In this document: positions 50,822 to 59,839 of the stretch, piece by piece
Numbering within the stretch: the first letter of the stretch is position 1
Layout: each line of letters begins with the position of its first letter
Assembly (NCBI GenBank): GCA_030247725.1
Contig: JAOTRT010000005.1
Location: 225,233 to 289,232 of the forward strand
Source: Candidatus Nitricoxidireducens bremensis
Lineage (GTDB): Bacteria; Pseudomonadota; Gammaproteobacteria; Burkholderiales; Rhodocyclaceae
Direction: 5' to 3'
DNA length: 64,000 bases
Translations under genes and position numbers: made by a program
Notes under the pieces: model-generated
Database searches by the model: none
What the model was told of the DNA's origin: nothing
What the model saw: only the letters and a program-made list of their open reading frames with translations

Positions 50822-53265
50822 GCCGTCACCTCGATGATTTCGTATTCGCGCCGCACCGCGGGCTTCCGTACCGCCGCCTGCCAAGGGTCTTCGTAGTCCT
50901 GCAGGGCGAACAGCAGGCGCTCATAGAGGGCCTTGCGGTTCTCGGCGTCTTCCACCACGCGCTTCTTGACGTGGTCGAGGCCGACCCGCGCCACGTAGTG
51001 GCAGGTGCGTTCCAGGTAGAAACCTTCCTCCCGGTAGAGCTGGAGGAAGGCGCCGGAGACTTCCATCACATCCTCATCGTTCTTCACCTTGCAGAGGAAC
51101 TCGGCCACCTCGGTCTTGATGCCGCCGTTGCCGGCGACGTAGAGCTCGTAGCCCGAATCGACGCCGATGACGCCCACGTCCTTGATGCCGGCTTCGGCGC
51201 AATTGCGCGGGCAACCCGAGACCGCCAGCTTCACCTTGTGGGGCGACCACATGCCGAACAGCATCTTCTCCAGCTTGACGCCCATGTCCATGGAACGCTG
51301 GGTGCCGAAGCGGCAGTGCTCGGCGCCGACGCAAGTCTTCACGGTGCGGATGCTCTTGCCGTAGGCGTGGCCGGAGACCAGGCCCGCGGCGCCCAAGTCC
51401 GCCCACACCAGGGGCAGCTTCTCCTTGGCGATGCCCAGGAGGTCGATGCGGGCGCCGCCCGTCATTTTCACCGTCGGCACTTCGTATTTCTCGGCCACCT
51501 CGGCGATGACGCGCAGTTCGGCCGGCGTGGTGAGGCCGCCCCACATGCGCGGCACCACCGAGTAGGTGCCGTCCTTCTGGATGTTGGCGTGGGCCCGTTC
51601 GTTGATGAAGCGGGACTGGGGATCGTCCTTGGCCTCGTGGGGCCAGGTGGAGATCAGGTAGTAGTTGAGGGCCGGCCGGCAGGAGGCGCAGCCGTTGGGC
51701 GTCTTCCACTCCATGAATTCCATGACCGCAGGAATCGTCAGCAGCTTGTGCTCGCGGATGGCCGCGCGCACCTCGCCGTGGGAACGCTCGGTGCAGCCGC
51801 ACACAGGTTTGTCCTTCGACTCCGCCGGCTGGTAGGCGCCGCCGACGGTGGAGGCGAGGATCTGCTCGACGAGGCCGGTGCAGGAGCCGCAGGAGGAGGA
51901 CGCCTTGGTGTGCTTGCGCACGTCGTCGATGGTGAACAGGCCGTGTTCCTTGATGGCCTTGACGATGGTGCCCTTGCAGACGCCATTGCAGCCGCAGACC
52001 TCGGCCTCGTCGGGCATGGCGGCGGCCTTCGACTGGCCGGCGTGGCCCACGTCGCCCACGTGGTTCTGGCCGAACATCAGGTGGTCGCGGATGTCCTTGA
52101 CGCACTGCTTGTCCTTGAGGAGTTGGAAGTACCAGGCGCCGTCGGCCGTGTCGCCGTAGAGCACGGCGCCGATGAGCTGGTTGCCCTGGAGCACGAGCTT
52201 CTTGTACACGCCGCCCGCGGGATCGTTGAGCACGACTTCGTCGGTGCCCTCGCCGCCCATGAAGTTGCCGGCGGAGAACACGTCGATGCCGGTGACCTTG
52301 AGCTTGGTGGAGGTCACCGAACCCTGATAGCGGCCGATGCCGAAATGGGCCAGGTGGTTGGCGCAGACCTTGGCCTGCTCGAACAGAGGCGCCACCAGGC
52401 CGTAGGCGGTGCCCCGGTGGGCGGCGCATTCGCCGACGGCGTACACCTTCGGGTCGTAGGTCTGCAAGGTGTCGTTGACGACGATGCCGCGTTCGCAGTG
52501 GATGCCGGACTTCTCCGCCAGTTCCACGTTGGGACGGATACCGACGGCCATGACCACCAGGTCGGCGGGAATCGAGCCGCCGTCCTTGAACTTGACGGCG
52601 GCGACGCGTCCGCTCTCGCCCTTGACGAGTTCCGCCGTCTGCTTGCCCAGGGCGAACTTGAGGCCCTTGGCCTCCAGCGATTTCATCAGCAGGTCGGCGG
52701 CGGGCTTGTCGAGCTGGCGCTCCATGATCCAGTCGCCCAGGTGCACCACGGTCACGTCCATGCCGCGCAGGCGCAGGCCGTTGGCGGCCTCCAGGCCCAG
52801 CAGGCCGGCGCCGACGACCACCGCGTGGCTGTGGTGCTTGGCCGCCTCGATCATGGCCTCGGTGTCGGCGATGTCGCGATAGGCGATGACGCCCGGCAGG
52901 TCCTTGCCCGGCACCGGCAGGATGAAGGGCATGGAGCCGGTGGCCAGCAGCAGGCGGTCGTACTCGGCTTCCGTGCCGTCGGCGGCGATCACCTTGCGCT
53001 TGACGCGGTCGATCTTGGTCACCTTGCGGCCGGCATGCAGCGTGATGCCGTTGGCCGCATACCAGTCCAGGTCGTTGAGCACGATGTCCTGCAGGGTCAT
53101 TTCGCCCGCCAGCACAGGAGAGAGCAGGATGCGGTTGTAGTTGGGATGGGGCTCGGCGCCGAACACGGTGATGTCGTACATGTCCGGGGCGAGCTTGAGC
53201 AGCTCTTCGAGGGTGCGGCAGCCGGCCATGCCGTTGCCGATCATCACGAGCTTCTGCTTCTTCAT
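50818..53265 (-). CDS. nirB: nitrite reductase [NAD(P)H] large subunit
   Basis: An 815-residue enzyme reducing nitrite to ammonium. In order: FAD/NAD(P)H domain (GNGMAGCRTLEEL; GAGLLGLEAANGL), two BFD-like [2Fe-2S] domains (CGCNGVCKG..SCGSC, ~420-470; CGCTE..GCASC, ~490-540), then the sulfite/nitrite reductase domains binding siroheme and [4Fe-4S] via CVGAEHC and CSGCPRNC. Full length. AAGGAA precedes the ATG at 53265. It is separated from nrtC by 136 nt without a recognised promoter or terminator. Confidence 0.97.
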   Translation of the reverse strand: MKKQKLVMIGNGMAGCRTLEELLKLAPDMYDITVFGAEPHPNYNRILLSPVLAGEMTLQDIVLNDLDWYAANGITLHAGRKVTKIDRVKRKVIAADGTEAEYDRLLLATGSMPFILPVPGKDLPGVIAYRDIADTEAMIEAAKHHSHAVVVGAGLLGLEAANGLRLRGMDVTVVHLGDWIMERQLDKPAADLLMKSLEAKGLKFALGKQTAELVKGESGRVAAVKFKDGGSIPADLVVMAVGIRPNVELAEKSGIHCERGIVVNDTLQTYDPKVYAVGECAAHRGTAYGLVAPLFEQAKVCANHLAHFGIGRYQGSVTSTKLKVTGIDVFSAGNFMGGEGTDEVVLNDPAGGVYKKLVLQGNQLIGAVLYGDTADGAWYFQLLKDKQCVKDIRDHLMFGQNHVGDVGHAGQSKAAAMPDEAEVCGCNGVCKGTIVKAIKEHGLFTIDDVRKHTKASSSCGSCTGLVEQILASTVGGAYQPAESKDKPVCGCTERSHGEVRAAIREHKLLTIPAVMEFMEWKTPNGCASCRPALNYYLISTWPHEAKDDPQSRFINERAHANIQKDGTYSVVPRMWGGLTTPAELRVIAEVAEKYEVPTVKMTGGARIDLLGIAKEKLPLVWADLGAAGLVSGHAYGKSIRTVKTCVGAEHCRFGTQRSMDMGVKLEKMLFGMWSPHKVKLAVSGCPRNCAEAGIKDVGVIGVDSGYELYVAGNGGIKTEVAEFLCKVKNDEDVMEVSGAFLQLYREEGFYLERTCHYVARVGLDHVKKRVVEDAENRKALYERLLFALQDYEDPWQAAVRKPAVRREYEIIEVTA

Positions 53266-53401
53266 GATGGGATTCCTTGGTTGTTAGGTCCGTCAGCTGC
53301 GGCGCGGGGCCGCGACGCCGTATTCGTGTCGGCTTCGGCGAGCGGAGTACCCCGCCCCCCTGCGCTCCGATCAGTCACATTGCGATCCCGAAGCGAGGTC
53401 A

Positions 53402-54196
53402 TCACGCCGCCTTCTTGAGCTGCTTGCGGTAGAGGAAGTCCAGCACAGCCCCCCGGTACTCGACGAACTTGGCGTCGTGGGCAAGGCCAAGCCGGTCGCG
53501 GGGCCGTTCCAGGTCAATGGACAAAATTTCCCCGATGGTCGCCGCCGGGCCGTTGGTCATCATGACGATGCGGTCCGACAGCAGTACCGCCTCGTCCACG
53601 TCGTGGGTGACGATGACCGTCGTGGCGCCGGTCTTCTCCATGACGCCGAGCAGCTCGTCCTGCAGCGAGGCGCGGGTCAGGGCGTCCAGGGCGCCGAAGG
53701 GCTCGTCCATCAGCAGGATCTTCGGCTCCATGGCGAAGGCGCGGGCGATGCCGACACGCTGCTTCATGCCGCCGGAGACTTCGTGGGGATATTTGTGCAT
53801 GGCATGGTCCATGTGCACCATCGCCAGGGCCGCCTCGACCCGGGCCGCCAGCTTGGACTTGCGCTCCTTGCGACCGAACACCTGCTCGACGCCCAGCATC
53901 ACGTTCTCGAAACAGGTCATCCAGGGCAGCAGCGAATGGTTCTGGAACACTACGGCCCGGTCGGGACCGGGGCCGGCGATCTCGCGGCCGTCGCACAGCA
54001 GCACGCCGGTGGTGGGCTCGGTGAGGCCGGCGATCAGGTTCAGCAGCGTGCTCTTGCCGCAGCCCGAGTGGCCGATCAGGGAGATCACCTCCCCTTCGCG
54101 GATGGCGAGGTCGATGTCGCGCAGGGCGACGAAGCGGCCCTTCTTGGTCTCGAAGGACTGGCCGACGCGTTCGATCTTGACGAGAGGCTTGTTCAC
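53402..54196 (-). CDS. nrtC: nitrate/nitrite ABC transporter ATP-binding protein
   Basis: A 264-residue ATPase of the nitrate/sulfonate/taurine (NitT/TauT) class. Walker A is GHSGCGKST, Q-loop VVFQNHSLLPW, signature VSGGMKQRVGIARA, Walker B ILLMDEPFGALD, and the H-loop VTHDVDEA. It lacks the NrtA-like regulatory domain of cyanobacterial NrtC, so it is NrtD/NasD-like. The start is GTG at 54196 with AAGGAG at 54209-54204. It lies 11 nt after nrtB. Confidence 0.94.
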   Translation of the reverse strand: MNKPLVKIERVGQSFETKKGRFVALRDIDLAIREGEVISLIGHSGCGKSTLLNLIAGLTEPTTGVLLCDGREIAGPGPDRAVVFQNHSLLPWMTCFENVMLGVEQVFGRKERKSKLAARVEAALAMVHMDHAMHKYPHEVSGGMKQRVGIARAFAMEPKILLMDEPFGALDALTRASLQDELLGVMEKTGATTVIVTHDVDEAVLLSDRIVMMTNGPAATIGEILSIDLERPRDRLGLAHDAKFVEYRGAVLDFLYRKQLKKAA

Positions 54197-54207
54197 TTTT
54201 CTTCTCC

Positions 54208-55122
54208 TTAGCGGGACTCGTAGCTGAAGCGCTTGGCGATCAGCAGCAGGGTCTGTTCGAGGATCAGGCCGACGAGGCCGATGACGAAGATGGCGATGAC
54301 GATGTGCTCGACCTTGAGGTTGTTCCACTCGTCCCACACCCAGAAGCCGATGCCGACGCCGCCGGTGAGCATTTCCGCCGCGACGATCACCAGCCAGGCG
54401 GTGCCGATGGAGAGGCGGATGCCGGTGAGCATGTAGGGCAGCACGGCCGGGAAGAGGATGCGCGTGATGATCTTGGACTCGGGCAGGCCCAGCACGCGGG
54501 CCACGTTCAGGTAGTCCTGGGGCACGCGGCGCACGCCCTCGGCGGTGTTGAGGATCATGGGCCAGATGGAACAGATGAAGATGGTCCAGGTGGCGGCCGG
54601 GTCGGCCTTCTTGAGGATCAACAGGCCGATCGGCAGCCAAGCCAGGGGCGACACGGGCCGCAGCAGGCTGATAATGGGATCGAGCATGCGGCTCATGAAG
54701 CTGAAGCGACCCAGCAGGAAGCCGAGCGGAATGCCCACGGCGGCGGCGAAGCCGAAGCCGATGCCGACGCGCTTGAGGGAAGACAGCACGTTCCAGCCGA
54801 TGCCCTGGTCGTTGGGGCCGTTGCTGTAGAAGGGATCGGAGAACAGCTTGACGGCCGCTGCCCAGGTCGGGCCCGGGCCGGGAATGCCGCTGGCCTTCAT
54901 GGCCACCAGGGCCCAGATGCCGACCAGCAGGCCGAGGCCGAACAGGGGCGGGATGACGGCCTTCGCGAAGTCCCGCACCCGTTCGCCGACGGGCGTGACG
55001 TAGGGCACATCGGCGGGCGGCGGGACGGCGGGCGTGGGCTCGGCGGTTTTCACGGGGACAGGCTCCGGTTCTTCGGTGATGGCGACGGCGACGGGCGGCT
55101 TGAAGGCGACGACGGTACTCAT
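54208..55122 (-). CDS. nrtB: nitrate ABC transporter permease
   Basis: A 304-residue inner-membrane permease. A long Pro/Val/Glu-rich cytoplasmic N terminus (~1-50) precedes about six helices, beginning with PPLFGLGLLVGIWALVAM. The EAA-like coupling loop is ARVLGLPESKIITRILFPAVLPYM. It is the transmembrane partner of NrtA and NrtC and lies 51 nt downstream of nrtA. GGAG in the gap serves as ribosome-binding site. Confidence 0.94.
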   Translation of the reverse strand: MSTVVAFKPPVAVAITEEPEPVPVKTAEPTPAVPPPADVPYVTPVGERVRDFAKAVIPPLFGLGLLVGIWALVAMKASGIPGPGPTWAAAVKLFSDPFYSNGPNDQGIGWNVLSSLKRVGIGFGFAAAVGIPLGFLLGRFSFMSRMLDPIISLLRPVSPLAWLPIGLLILKKADPAATWTIFICSIWPMILNTAEGVRRVPQDYLNVARVLGLPESKIITRILFPAVLPYMLTGIRLSIGTAWLVIVAAEMLTGGVGIGFWVWDEWNNLKVEHIVIAIFVIGLVGLILEQTLLLIAKRFSYESR

Positions 55123-55173
55123 GGCATTTCTCCTTTTGCTGCGGGCCGCCGCCGCGCGGGCGGCGGCCTTCGG

Positions 55174-56415
55174 TCAGGCATGCACCTTGAACGACTCGGC
55201 GTACTTCTTCGGGTCCTTGCCGTCCCAGACGACGCCGTCGATCAGCTTGTGGCTGCGCATGTCGCTCTTCGGCAGCGGCGCCCCGGCGGCCGTGGCGGCG
55301 GCCTTGTAGATATCGATGCGGTTCACCGCCTTGGCGACGGCGGCGTAGTCCGGGTGGTCCTTGAGCAGGTTCCAGCGCTTGTGCTGGGTCAGGAACCACA
55401 TGCCGTCGGACAGGTAGGGAAAGTTCACCGCGCCGTCGTTGTAGAACTTCATGGCGTTCTTGTCGTCCCAGGTCTTGCCGAGGCCGTTGGTGTAGCGGCC
55501 GAGCATGCGGGCGACGATGACGTCGGAGTCGGTATTCACGTAAGCCTTGCCGGCGATGGTGTCGGCGGTCTTCTGCTTGTTGGCCAGCGAAGCGTCGATC
55601 CAGCGGCCCGCCTCGATGATGGCCGCCGTCATGGCGCGCGCCGTGTTCGGGTGCTTGGCGACGAAATCGGCTGTGGTGCCGAGCACCTTCTCGGGATGGT
55701 CGGTCCAGATGTCCTGCGTCGTGACGGCGGTGAAGCCGATGTTGTCCACGATGGCGCGGTTGTTCCAGGGCTCGCCGACGCAGAAGCCGTCCATGTTGCC
55801 GACACGCATGTTGGCGACCATCTGGGGGGGCGGCACGGTGATGTTCTTGACGTCCTTGAACGGGTTGATGCCGTGGGCCGCCAGCCAGTAGTAGAGCCAC
55901 ATGGCGTGGGTGCCGGTGGGGAAGGTCTGGGCGAAGGTGTATTCGCGCTCCTTCTTGGCCACCAGCTTGGCGAGCGATGCGCCGTCGACCGCGCCCTTGT
56001 CCTTGAGCTGGTTCGACAGGGTGATGGCCTGGCCGTTGTTGTTGAGGGTCATCAGCGCGGCCATGTCCTTCTTCGGCCCGCCGATGCCCAGATGCACGCC
56101 ATAGACCAGGCCGTAGAGCACATGGGCGGCGTCCAGTTCGCCGTTCACCAGCTTGTCGCGCACGGAGGCCCAGGAAGCTTCCTTCGACGGGATGATCTTG
56201 ATGCCGTACTTCTCGTCGAACTTCTGCACGGCGGCCATGACCACGGAGGCGCAGTCGGTGAGCGGAATGAAGCCGATCCTGACTTCCTTCTTCTCGGGAG
56301 CGTCCGAGCCGGCGGCCCAGGCGGCGGAGCGGATTCCGGGAGGCACCATGGTCATCAGCCCCAAACCCGCGGCGCCGGCGATGAAGTCCCGGCGGGAAAA
56401 GTTCTTGTCGTCCAT
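55174..56415 (-). CDS. nrtA: nitrate-binding protein NrtA with Tat signal
   Basis: A 413-residue periplasmic nitrate/nitrite receptor. The twin-arginine signal is NFSRRDFIAGAAGLGLM with cleavage near WAAGS. The binding domain includes IGFIPLTDCASVVMAA, PTGTHAMWLYYWLAAHGINP, VGNMDGFCVGEPWNNRA and HPNTARAM. The start at 56415 has AAGGAG 7 nt upstream, in the leader after the attenuator. It is the first gene of nrtABC-nirBD. Because of its Tat signal, it is not the cytoplasmic sensor NasS. Confidence 0.95.
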   Translation of the reverse strand: MDDKNFSRRDFIAGAAGLGLMTMVPPGIRSAAWAAGSDAPEKKEVRIGFIPLTDCASVVMAAVQKFDEKYGIKIIPSKEASWASVRDKLVNGELDAAHVLYGLVYGVHLGIGGPKKDMAALMTLNNNGQAITLSNQLKDKGAVDGASLAKLVAKKEREYTFAQTFPTGTHAMWLYYWLAAHGINPFKDVKNITVPPPQMVANMRVGNMDGFCVGEPWNNRAIVDNIGFTAVTTQDIWTDHPEKVLGTTADFVAKHPNTARAMTAAIIEAGRWIDASLANKQKTADTIAGKAYVNTDSDVIVARMLGRYTNGLGKTWDDKNAMKFYNDGAVNFPYLSDGMWFLTQHKRWNLLKDHPDYAAVAKAVNRIDIYKAAATAAGAPLPKSDMRSHKLIDGVVWDGKDPKKYAESFKVHA

Positions 56416-56444
56416 GTCGTGCTCCTTGCCATGTTTAACCTCGG

Positions 56445-56510
56445 AAAAATAAAAACGGCGTCGCATGGATTCGACAGGCGGGGAGGGACCCGTCGAACCC
56501 ATGGACGCCG
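56445..56510 (-). terminator. attenuator terminator in the nrtA leader
   Basis: On the minus strand, CGGCGTC-CATGG-GTTCGAC (from 56510) pairs with GTCGAA-TCCAT-GC-GACGCCG (to 56456). A T-rich tract TTTTTATTTTT (56455-56445) follows. The 5' arm shares bases 56500-56506 with the second hexaloop hairpin, so the two structures are mutually exclusive. Confidence 0.9.
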
Positions 56511-56543
56511 TTGTCCATGCGCCGGACCCTCGTTGGTCCGGCG
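56500..56543 (-). promoter_or_regulatory. tandem hexaloop hairpins, ANTAR (NasT) RNA target
   Basis: On the minus strand, hairpin 1 (56543-56520) has a 9-bp stem CGCCGGACC/GGTCCGGCG and loop AACGAG. Hairpin 2 (56519-56500) has a 7-bp stem CATGGAC/GTCCATG and loop AACGGC. Both six-base loops have A at position 1 and G at position 4, the ANTAR signature (established for NasR/NasT/EutV targets). Hairpin 2 overlaps the terminator stem. Confidence 0.9.
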
Positions 56544-56559
56544 TTGTTGGTCTTCTATG

Positions 56560-56575
56560 TGCAAGCCATGTGCCA
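56560..56575 (-). promoter_or_regulatory. sigma-54 promoter of nrtABC-nirBD
   Basis: On the minus strand TGGCAC-ATGGC-TTGCA, a perfect -24/-12 match. The predicted start near 56549 gives a leader of about 135 nt holding the two ANTAR hairpins and the terminator. Confidence 0.9.
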
Positions 56576-56655
56576 GGGGCCGCCAAATAGCCGAAAAGGC
56601 TTGTGCTGACTGGAGATCAAGGCACCCGGCGGAAGACTGTCCGGCCGCGGGAACA

Positions 56656-56672
56656 TGCACTATCGCGGTGCA
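56656..56672 (-). promoter_or_regulatory. NtrC-like enhancer site upstream of nrtA
   Basis: TGCACT-ATCGC-GGTGCA fits the NtrC consensus TGCACY-N5-GGTGCA at every defined position. It is centred about 115 bp upstream of the predicted start. A weaker CGCACC element begins 31 bp further upstream (56687). Binding by NtrC is inferred. Confidence 0.65.
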
Positions 56673-56706
56673 GCAACGCGGAATGCCGCACCGGAATGGG
56701 CGCGGA

Positions 56707-57282
56707 TCAGAGCAGCAGTTGGGCCATCTCGACCACTTCGCCGGCCACCTGGGCCAGGGGCTTGCCCCGGTCCATGGCCAGTTTGCGCAGGGCCTTGTAG
56801 GCGGCATCCTCGTCCAGGCTGCGGGCCTTCATGAGGATGCCCTTGGCCTTGTCCACGACGACCCGGTCGGCCAGCTTGCGGGTGGCCGCGTCCAGTTCCC
56901 TGCGCATGGACTGGTATTCCTCGAAGCGGGCGATGGCCACCTCCATGATGGGCGCCAGCCGCTGGGGCGAGAGGCCGTCCACGATGTAGGCGGAGACGCC
57001 GGCCTTGAGGGCCTTGCGGATGACGCGGCCGTCGCCCTTGTTGGCGAACATCACCACCGGGCGCGGCAGGGTCTCGTGGGCGATGGCCAGGTGTTCGAGG
57101 GTGTCGCGGGAGGGCGCCTCGGTCTGGATGAGGATGATGTCGGGCTTCAGCTCCTCGATGCGGGCCGCCAGGTCCAGGCAGGAAGGCAGCAGGGCCGCCA
57201 CCTGGTGGCCGGACAGGGCCAGGCCGGCGCAGATTTCGCCGGCGCGGGATTCGGATTCGTCGATGACCAGGACGCGGAGCAT
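56707..57282 (-). CDS. nasT: ANTAR-domain antiterminator NasT
   Basis: A 191-residue RNA-binding regulator of nitrate assimilation. The N-terminal pseudo-receiver (RVLVIDESESRAG) has Gln where the phospho-Asp should be (IILIQTEAPS). A coiled coil and a C-terminal ANTAR three-helix domain follow (RVVVDKAKGILMKARSLDEDAAYKAL). NasT binds tandem hexaloop hairpins to prevent termination; the matching RNA lies 160-210 nt downstream in the nrtA leader. Its usual partner, the nitrate sensor NasS, is not in the window. No promoter was recognised in the 54-nt gap upstream. Confidence 0.95.
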   Translation of the reverse strand: MLRVLVIDESESRAGEICAGLALSGHQVAALLPSCLDLAARIEELKPDIILIQTEAPSRDTLEHLAIAHETLPRPVVMFANKGDGRVIRKALKAGVSAYIVDGLSPQRLAPIMEVAIARFEEYQSMRRELDAATRKLADRVVVDKAKGILMKARSLDEDAAYKALRKLAMDRGKPLAQVAGEVVEMAQLLL

Positions 57283-57336
57283 CCCCTCAGGGCTGCAAGA
57301 TTCGATCCAGCGCTCCGGCCGGGGTCGCGCGACGGC

Positions 57337-58923
57337 TCAGTCCAACTTGCCGACCAGCAACAGGGAAATATCGTCGTGGAACTGGCCGATGCCGGTATGG
57401 GCATAAAGGCCGGTACGCACGGCCTCAAGCCGGCTTTGCGGCGGCGCCTTGGCGAGGATTTCGGCGAGCCGGCCGACACCGAACTGGGCGCCGTCCTGGT
57501 CCTCGGCTTCGATGAGGCCGTCGGAGAAAAGGACGAACTGGTCGCCCGGCTGCAGGTCCACCTCGGTCAGGGCGGTCATCTCCTCGTCGAAATCCACGAT
57601 GCCGAGGGGCAGGTGGCGGGAAGCGATGTGCTCGCGGACGCCGCCGTTCCGGCTCACCAGCAGCACGTCCGGCATGCCACCCTGCCAGAGCTGGGCGCGG
57701 GCGGACACCTCGTCGATGCACATCAGGCTGGCGGCGACAAAACGGCCGGACGGCATGGTGGCCCGTAGCTGGCGGTTGAGCTCCATGACGATGTAGCCAA
57801 GGGGATAGCCCTGCTCCACATGGCTGTAGAACACCGTCAGCACGGGCAATACGCTGATGGCCGCGGCCAGGCCGTGGCCGGTGGCGTCGCCGAGCAGGAC
57901 GTAGAGGAAACCCTCCGGCGAGCGGGCGGCGCCGATGACGTCGCCGCTGAAGTTGGCCGCCGGCGCGATCCAGTGGCGGATCGCCGGGTCGGCCAGGCCG
58001 GGGCGGGCCATCTGGCGCTCGACGATGCGCTGGGCCAGCGCGTTCTCCTCCTCCTGGTCGTCGTGGTAGCGCTGCAGGCGCGCCGCGTTCTCCCGCAGCA
58101 GGCGCTCGGCGGCCCGCTCGATGGTGACGTCGCGGACGATGCCGACGAAGAGGCGGCGCCCCTCGAAACGCAGTTCGGAGACGCCGACGTCGAGGGGAAA
58201 GACGGTGCCGTTCTTGCGCTGCCCTTCCAGGTCGCGGCCACCCTTGCCGATGATGTGCGACTCGCCGCCACCGATGTAACGCGCCAGGTAGCCGTCGTGG
58301 GCGCTGCGGTGCGGCTCGGGCATCAGCATGCCGACGTTGGCGCCGATCGCCTCCTCGGCCGTGTAGCCGAAGATGCGCTGGGCCGACAGGTTGATGGACT
58401 GGATGATGCCCTGCTCGTCGATGGTGATGATGCCGTCGAGGACGTTGTCGGTGATGGCCTGGGTGCGGCGGCGGGTTTCGTCGAGGGCCCGCTGCAGCAG
58501 GATGGAACGCTTGAGCGAGCGCAGCTTGGCGTCGAGGACGACGAAATTGACCGGCTTGTGGAGATAGTCGTCGCCGCCCGAGTCGAGGCCGGTGACGAGG
58601 TTCTCCTCCTTGTCCAGGGCCGAAAGGAAGACGATGGGCACCCAGCGCTGATCGCCGCAGAGGGCCTTGATGCGGCGGGTGGCCTCGAAGCCGTCCATCA
58701 CCGGCATCATCACGTCCATCAGGATCAGGTCCGGATTGCCGTTCTGGAAACGCTCGATGGCATTGGCGCCGTCGACGGCGGTATCCACCTCGAAGCCCAG
58801 CTTGCGCAGGAACACCTGCAGGATCTGCCGATTGGTCGCCGTGTCGTCGACGATCAGGATCTTGAGCTTTTCTCCAGCGGCGGCGGGCGGGGCCGCTGGC
58901 GGGTTGTCTTTCGTTGGCTCCAT
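57337..58923 (-). CDS. REC-PAS-PP2C (SpoIIE/RsbU-type) phosphatase
   Basis: A 528-residue response regulator. The receiver (~20-140) has VDDTATN, Asp70 in LILMDVMMP and Lys in YLHKPV. A PAS domain (~155-280, DNVLDGIITIDEQG) and a coiled coil precede a PPM-type serine phosphatase domain (~315-528) with FSGDVIGA, LGDATGHGLAAAI, LWQGGMPDVLLV, FSDGLIEA and HDDISLLLV, keeping the metal-binding Asp residues. Such proteins dephosphorylate anti-anti-sigma factors. It is the third gene of a unit with the two upstream genes (19-nt gap). Confidence 0.93.
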   Translation of the reverse strand: MEPTKDNPPAAPPAAAGEKLKILIVDDTATNRQILQVFLRKLGFEVDTAVDGANAIERFQNGNPDLILMDVMMPVMDGFEATRRIKALCGDQRWVPIVFLSALDKEENLVTGLDSGGDDYLHKPVNFVVLDAKLRSLKRSILLQRALDETRRRTQAITDNVLDGIITIDEQGIIQSINLSAQRIFGYTAEEAIGANVGMLMPEPHRSAHDGYLARYIGGGESHIIGKGGRDLEGQRKNGTVFPLDVGVSELRFEGRRLFVGIVRDVTIERAAERLLRENAARLQRYHDDQEEENALAQRIVERQMARPGLADPAIRHWIAPAANFSGDVIGAARSPEGFLYVLLGDATGHGLAAAISVLPVLTVFYSHVEQGYPLGYIVMELNRQLRATMPSGRFVAASLMCIDEVSARAQLWQGGMPDVLLVSRNGGVREHIASRHLPLGIVDFDEEMTALTEVDLQPGDQFVLFSDGLIEAEDQDGAQFGVGRLAEILAKAPPQSRLEAVRTGLYAHTGIGQFHDDISLLLVGKLD

Positions 58924-58942
58924 GGCCGGACTCTATCTTTCG

Positions 58943-59836
58943 CTAGCGGGTTGCCACCACGGCGGTGACCTCGTTGCCGTTGTCGTGATATTCGATGCGC
59001 GAGAAGCTCATCATGCGGGCCATGGCGATGCCGCGGCCGTTGGGATCGAAGGCGCGCTCGGGGTCGAAGTCGAGATAACGCTGCCAGTCGAAGCCGGCGC
59101 CCTCGTCGCGGATGGTGAAGACGGTGCCTTCGGCGGTCTTCGCCATGCTCACCCGCGCCACCCGGCTCGCGTATTCCGGCAGGGTGAGGCGGCGCTTCAC
59201 TTCAGCTTCCCAGCCGTCCTCGCGCTTGAGGCGGCTCTTCTCGGCGTAGCTGATGCCCAGGTTGCCGTGCTCGATGGCGTTCACCATCAACTCGGTGAGG
59301 CCCATGGCCGCCGTCTCCGGCGCGGGGCAGAGGGTGGCGAGCAGGCCGGCCAGGCGGTTGGCCTCGTCGAGATTGCCGAAGCGCCACACCGCCGACTCCA
59401 GCAGCAGGAGGGTCTGGGTCTGCTCGGCAGTGCGCTGCAGGGCGGCCGTCCGCTCCTCCACGTCCGCCAGGGCGGCGCGCACGATGGCCGTGAGGGCGGC
59501 CGGCTCATAGGGCTTGGTGAGGTAGTAGTAGGCGCCGGCTTCGATGCCTTCGCGCACCTGTTCGGGCGCGGCGGCGGCGGTCTGCATGATGACCGGGATG
59601 TTGCGGAAGCGGGAATCCGCCTTCATGCGCCGCAGCATCTCGATGCCCGTCATGCCCGGCATCATGCGGTCGAGGATCACCAGATCGTAGGGGATCGTCG
59701 CCTTTTCGAGGCGCGCCCAGGCGAGTTCCGCATTGGGCGACAGGTCGAGGTCCATGCGCGGATCGTCGAGGTACTCGCGGATGATTTCCAGGTTCAGGGG
59801 CTCGTCGTCCACCGCGAGCAGATGCCAGCGACTCAT
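58943..59836 (-). CDS. receiver fused to an RsbW-like HATPase
   Basis: A 297-residue protein. The receiver (1-125) has AVDDEPLN, Asp56 in LVILDRMMP and Lys in YLTKPY. A short coiled coil and a GHKL ATPase domain (~150-297) follow, with the N-box LMVNAIEHGNLG, DEGAGFDW and GRGIAMARMM. It has no H-box, which suggests an anti-sigma/serine kinase-like output or partner-switching role rather than a histidine kinase (inference). It lies 3 nt after the CHASE kinase gene and upstream of the PP2C phosphatase. Confidence 0.85.
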   Translation of the reverse strand: MSRWHLLAVDDEPLNLEIIREYLDDPRMDLDLSPNAELAWARLEKATIPYDLVILDRMMPGMTGIEMLRRMKADSRFRNIPVIMQTAAAAPEQVREGIEAGAYYYLTKPYEPAALTAIVRAALADVEERTAALQRTAEQTQTLLLLESAVWRFGNLDEANRLAGLLATLCPAPETAAMGLTELMVNAIEHGNLGISYAEKSRLKREDGWEAEVKRRLTLPEYASRVARVSMAKTAEGTVFTIRDEGAGFDWQRYLDFDPERAFDPNGRGIAMARMMSFSRIEYHDNGNEVTAVVATR

Positions 59837-59839
59837 GGG

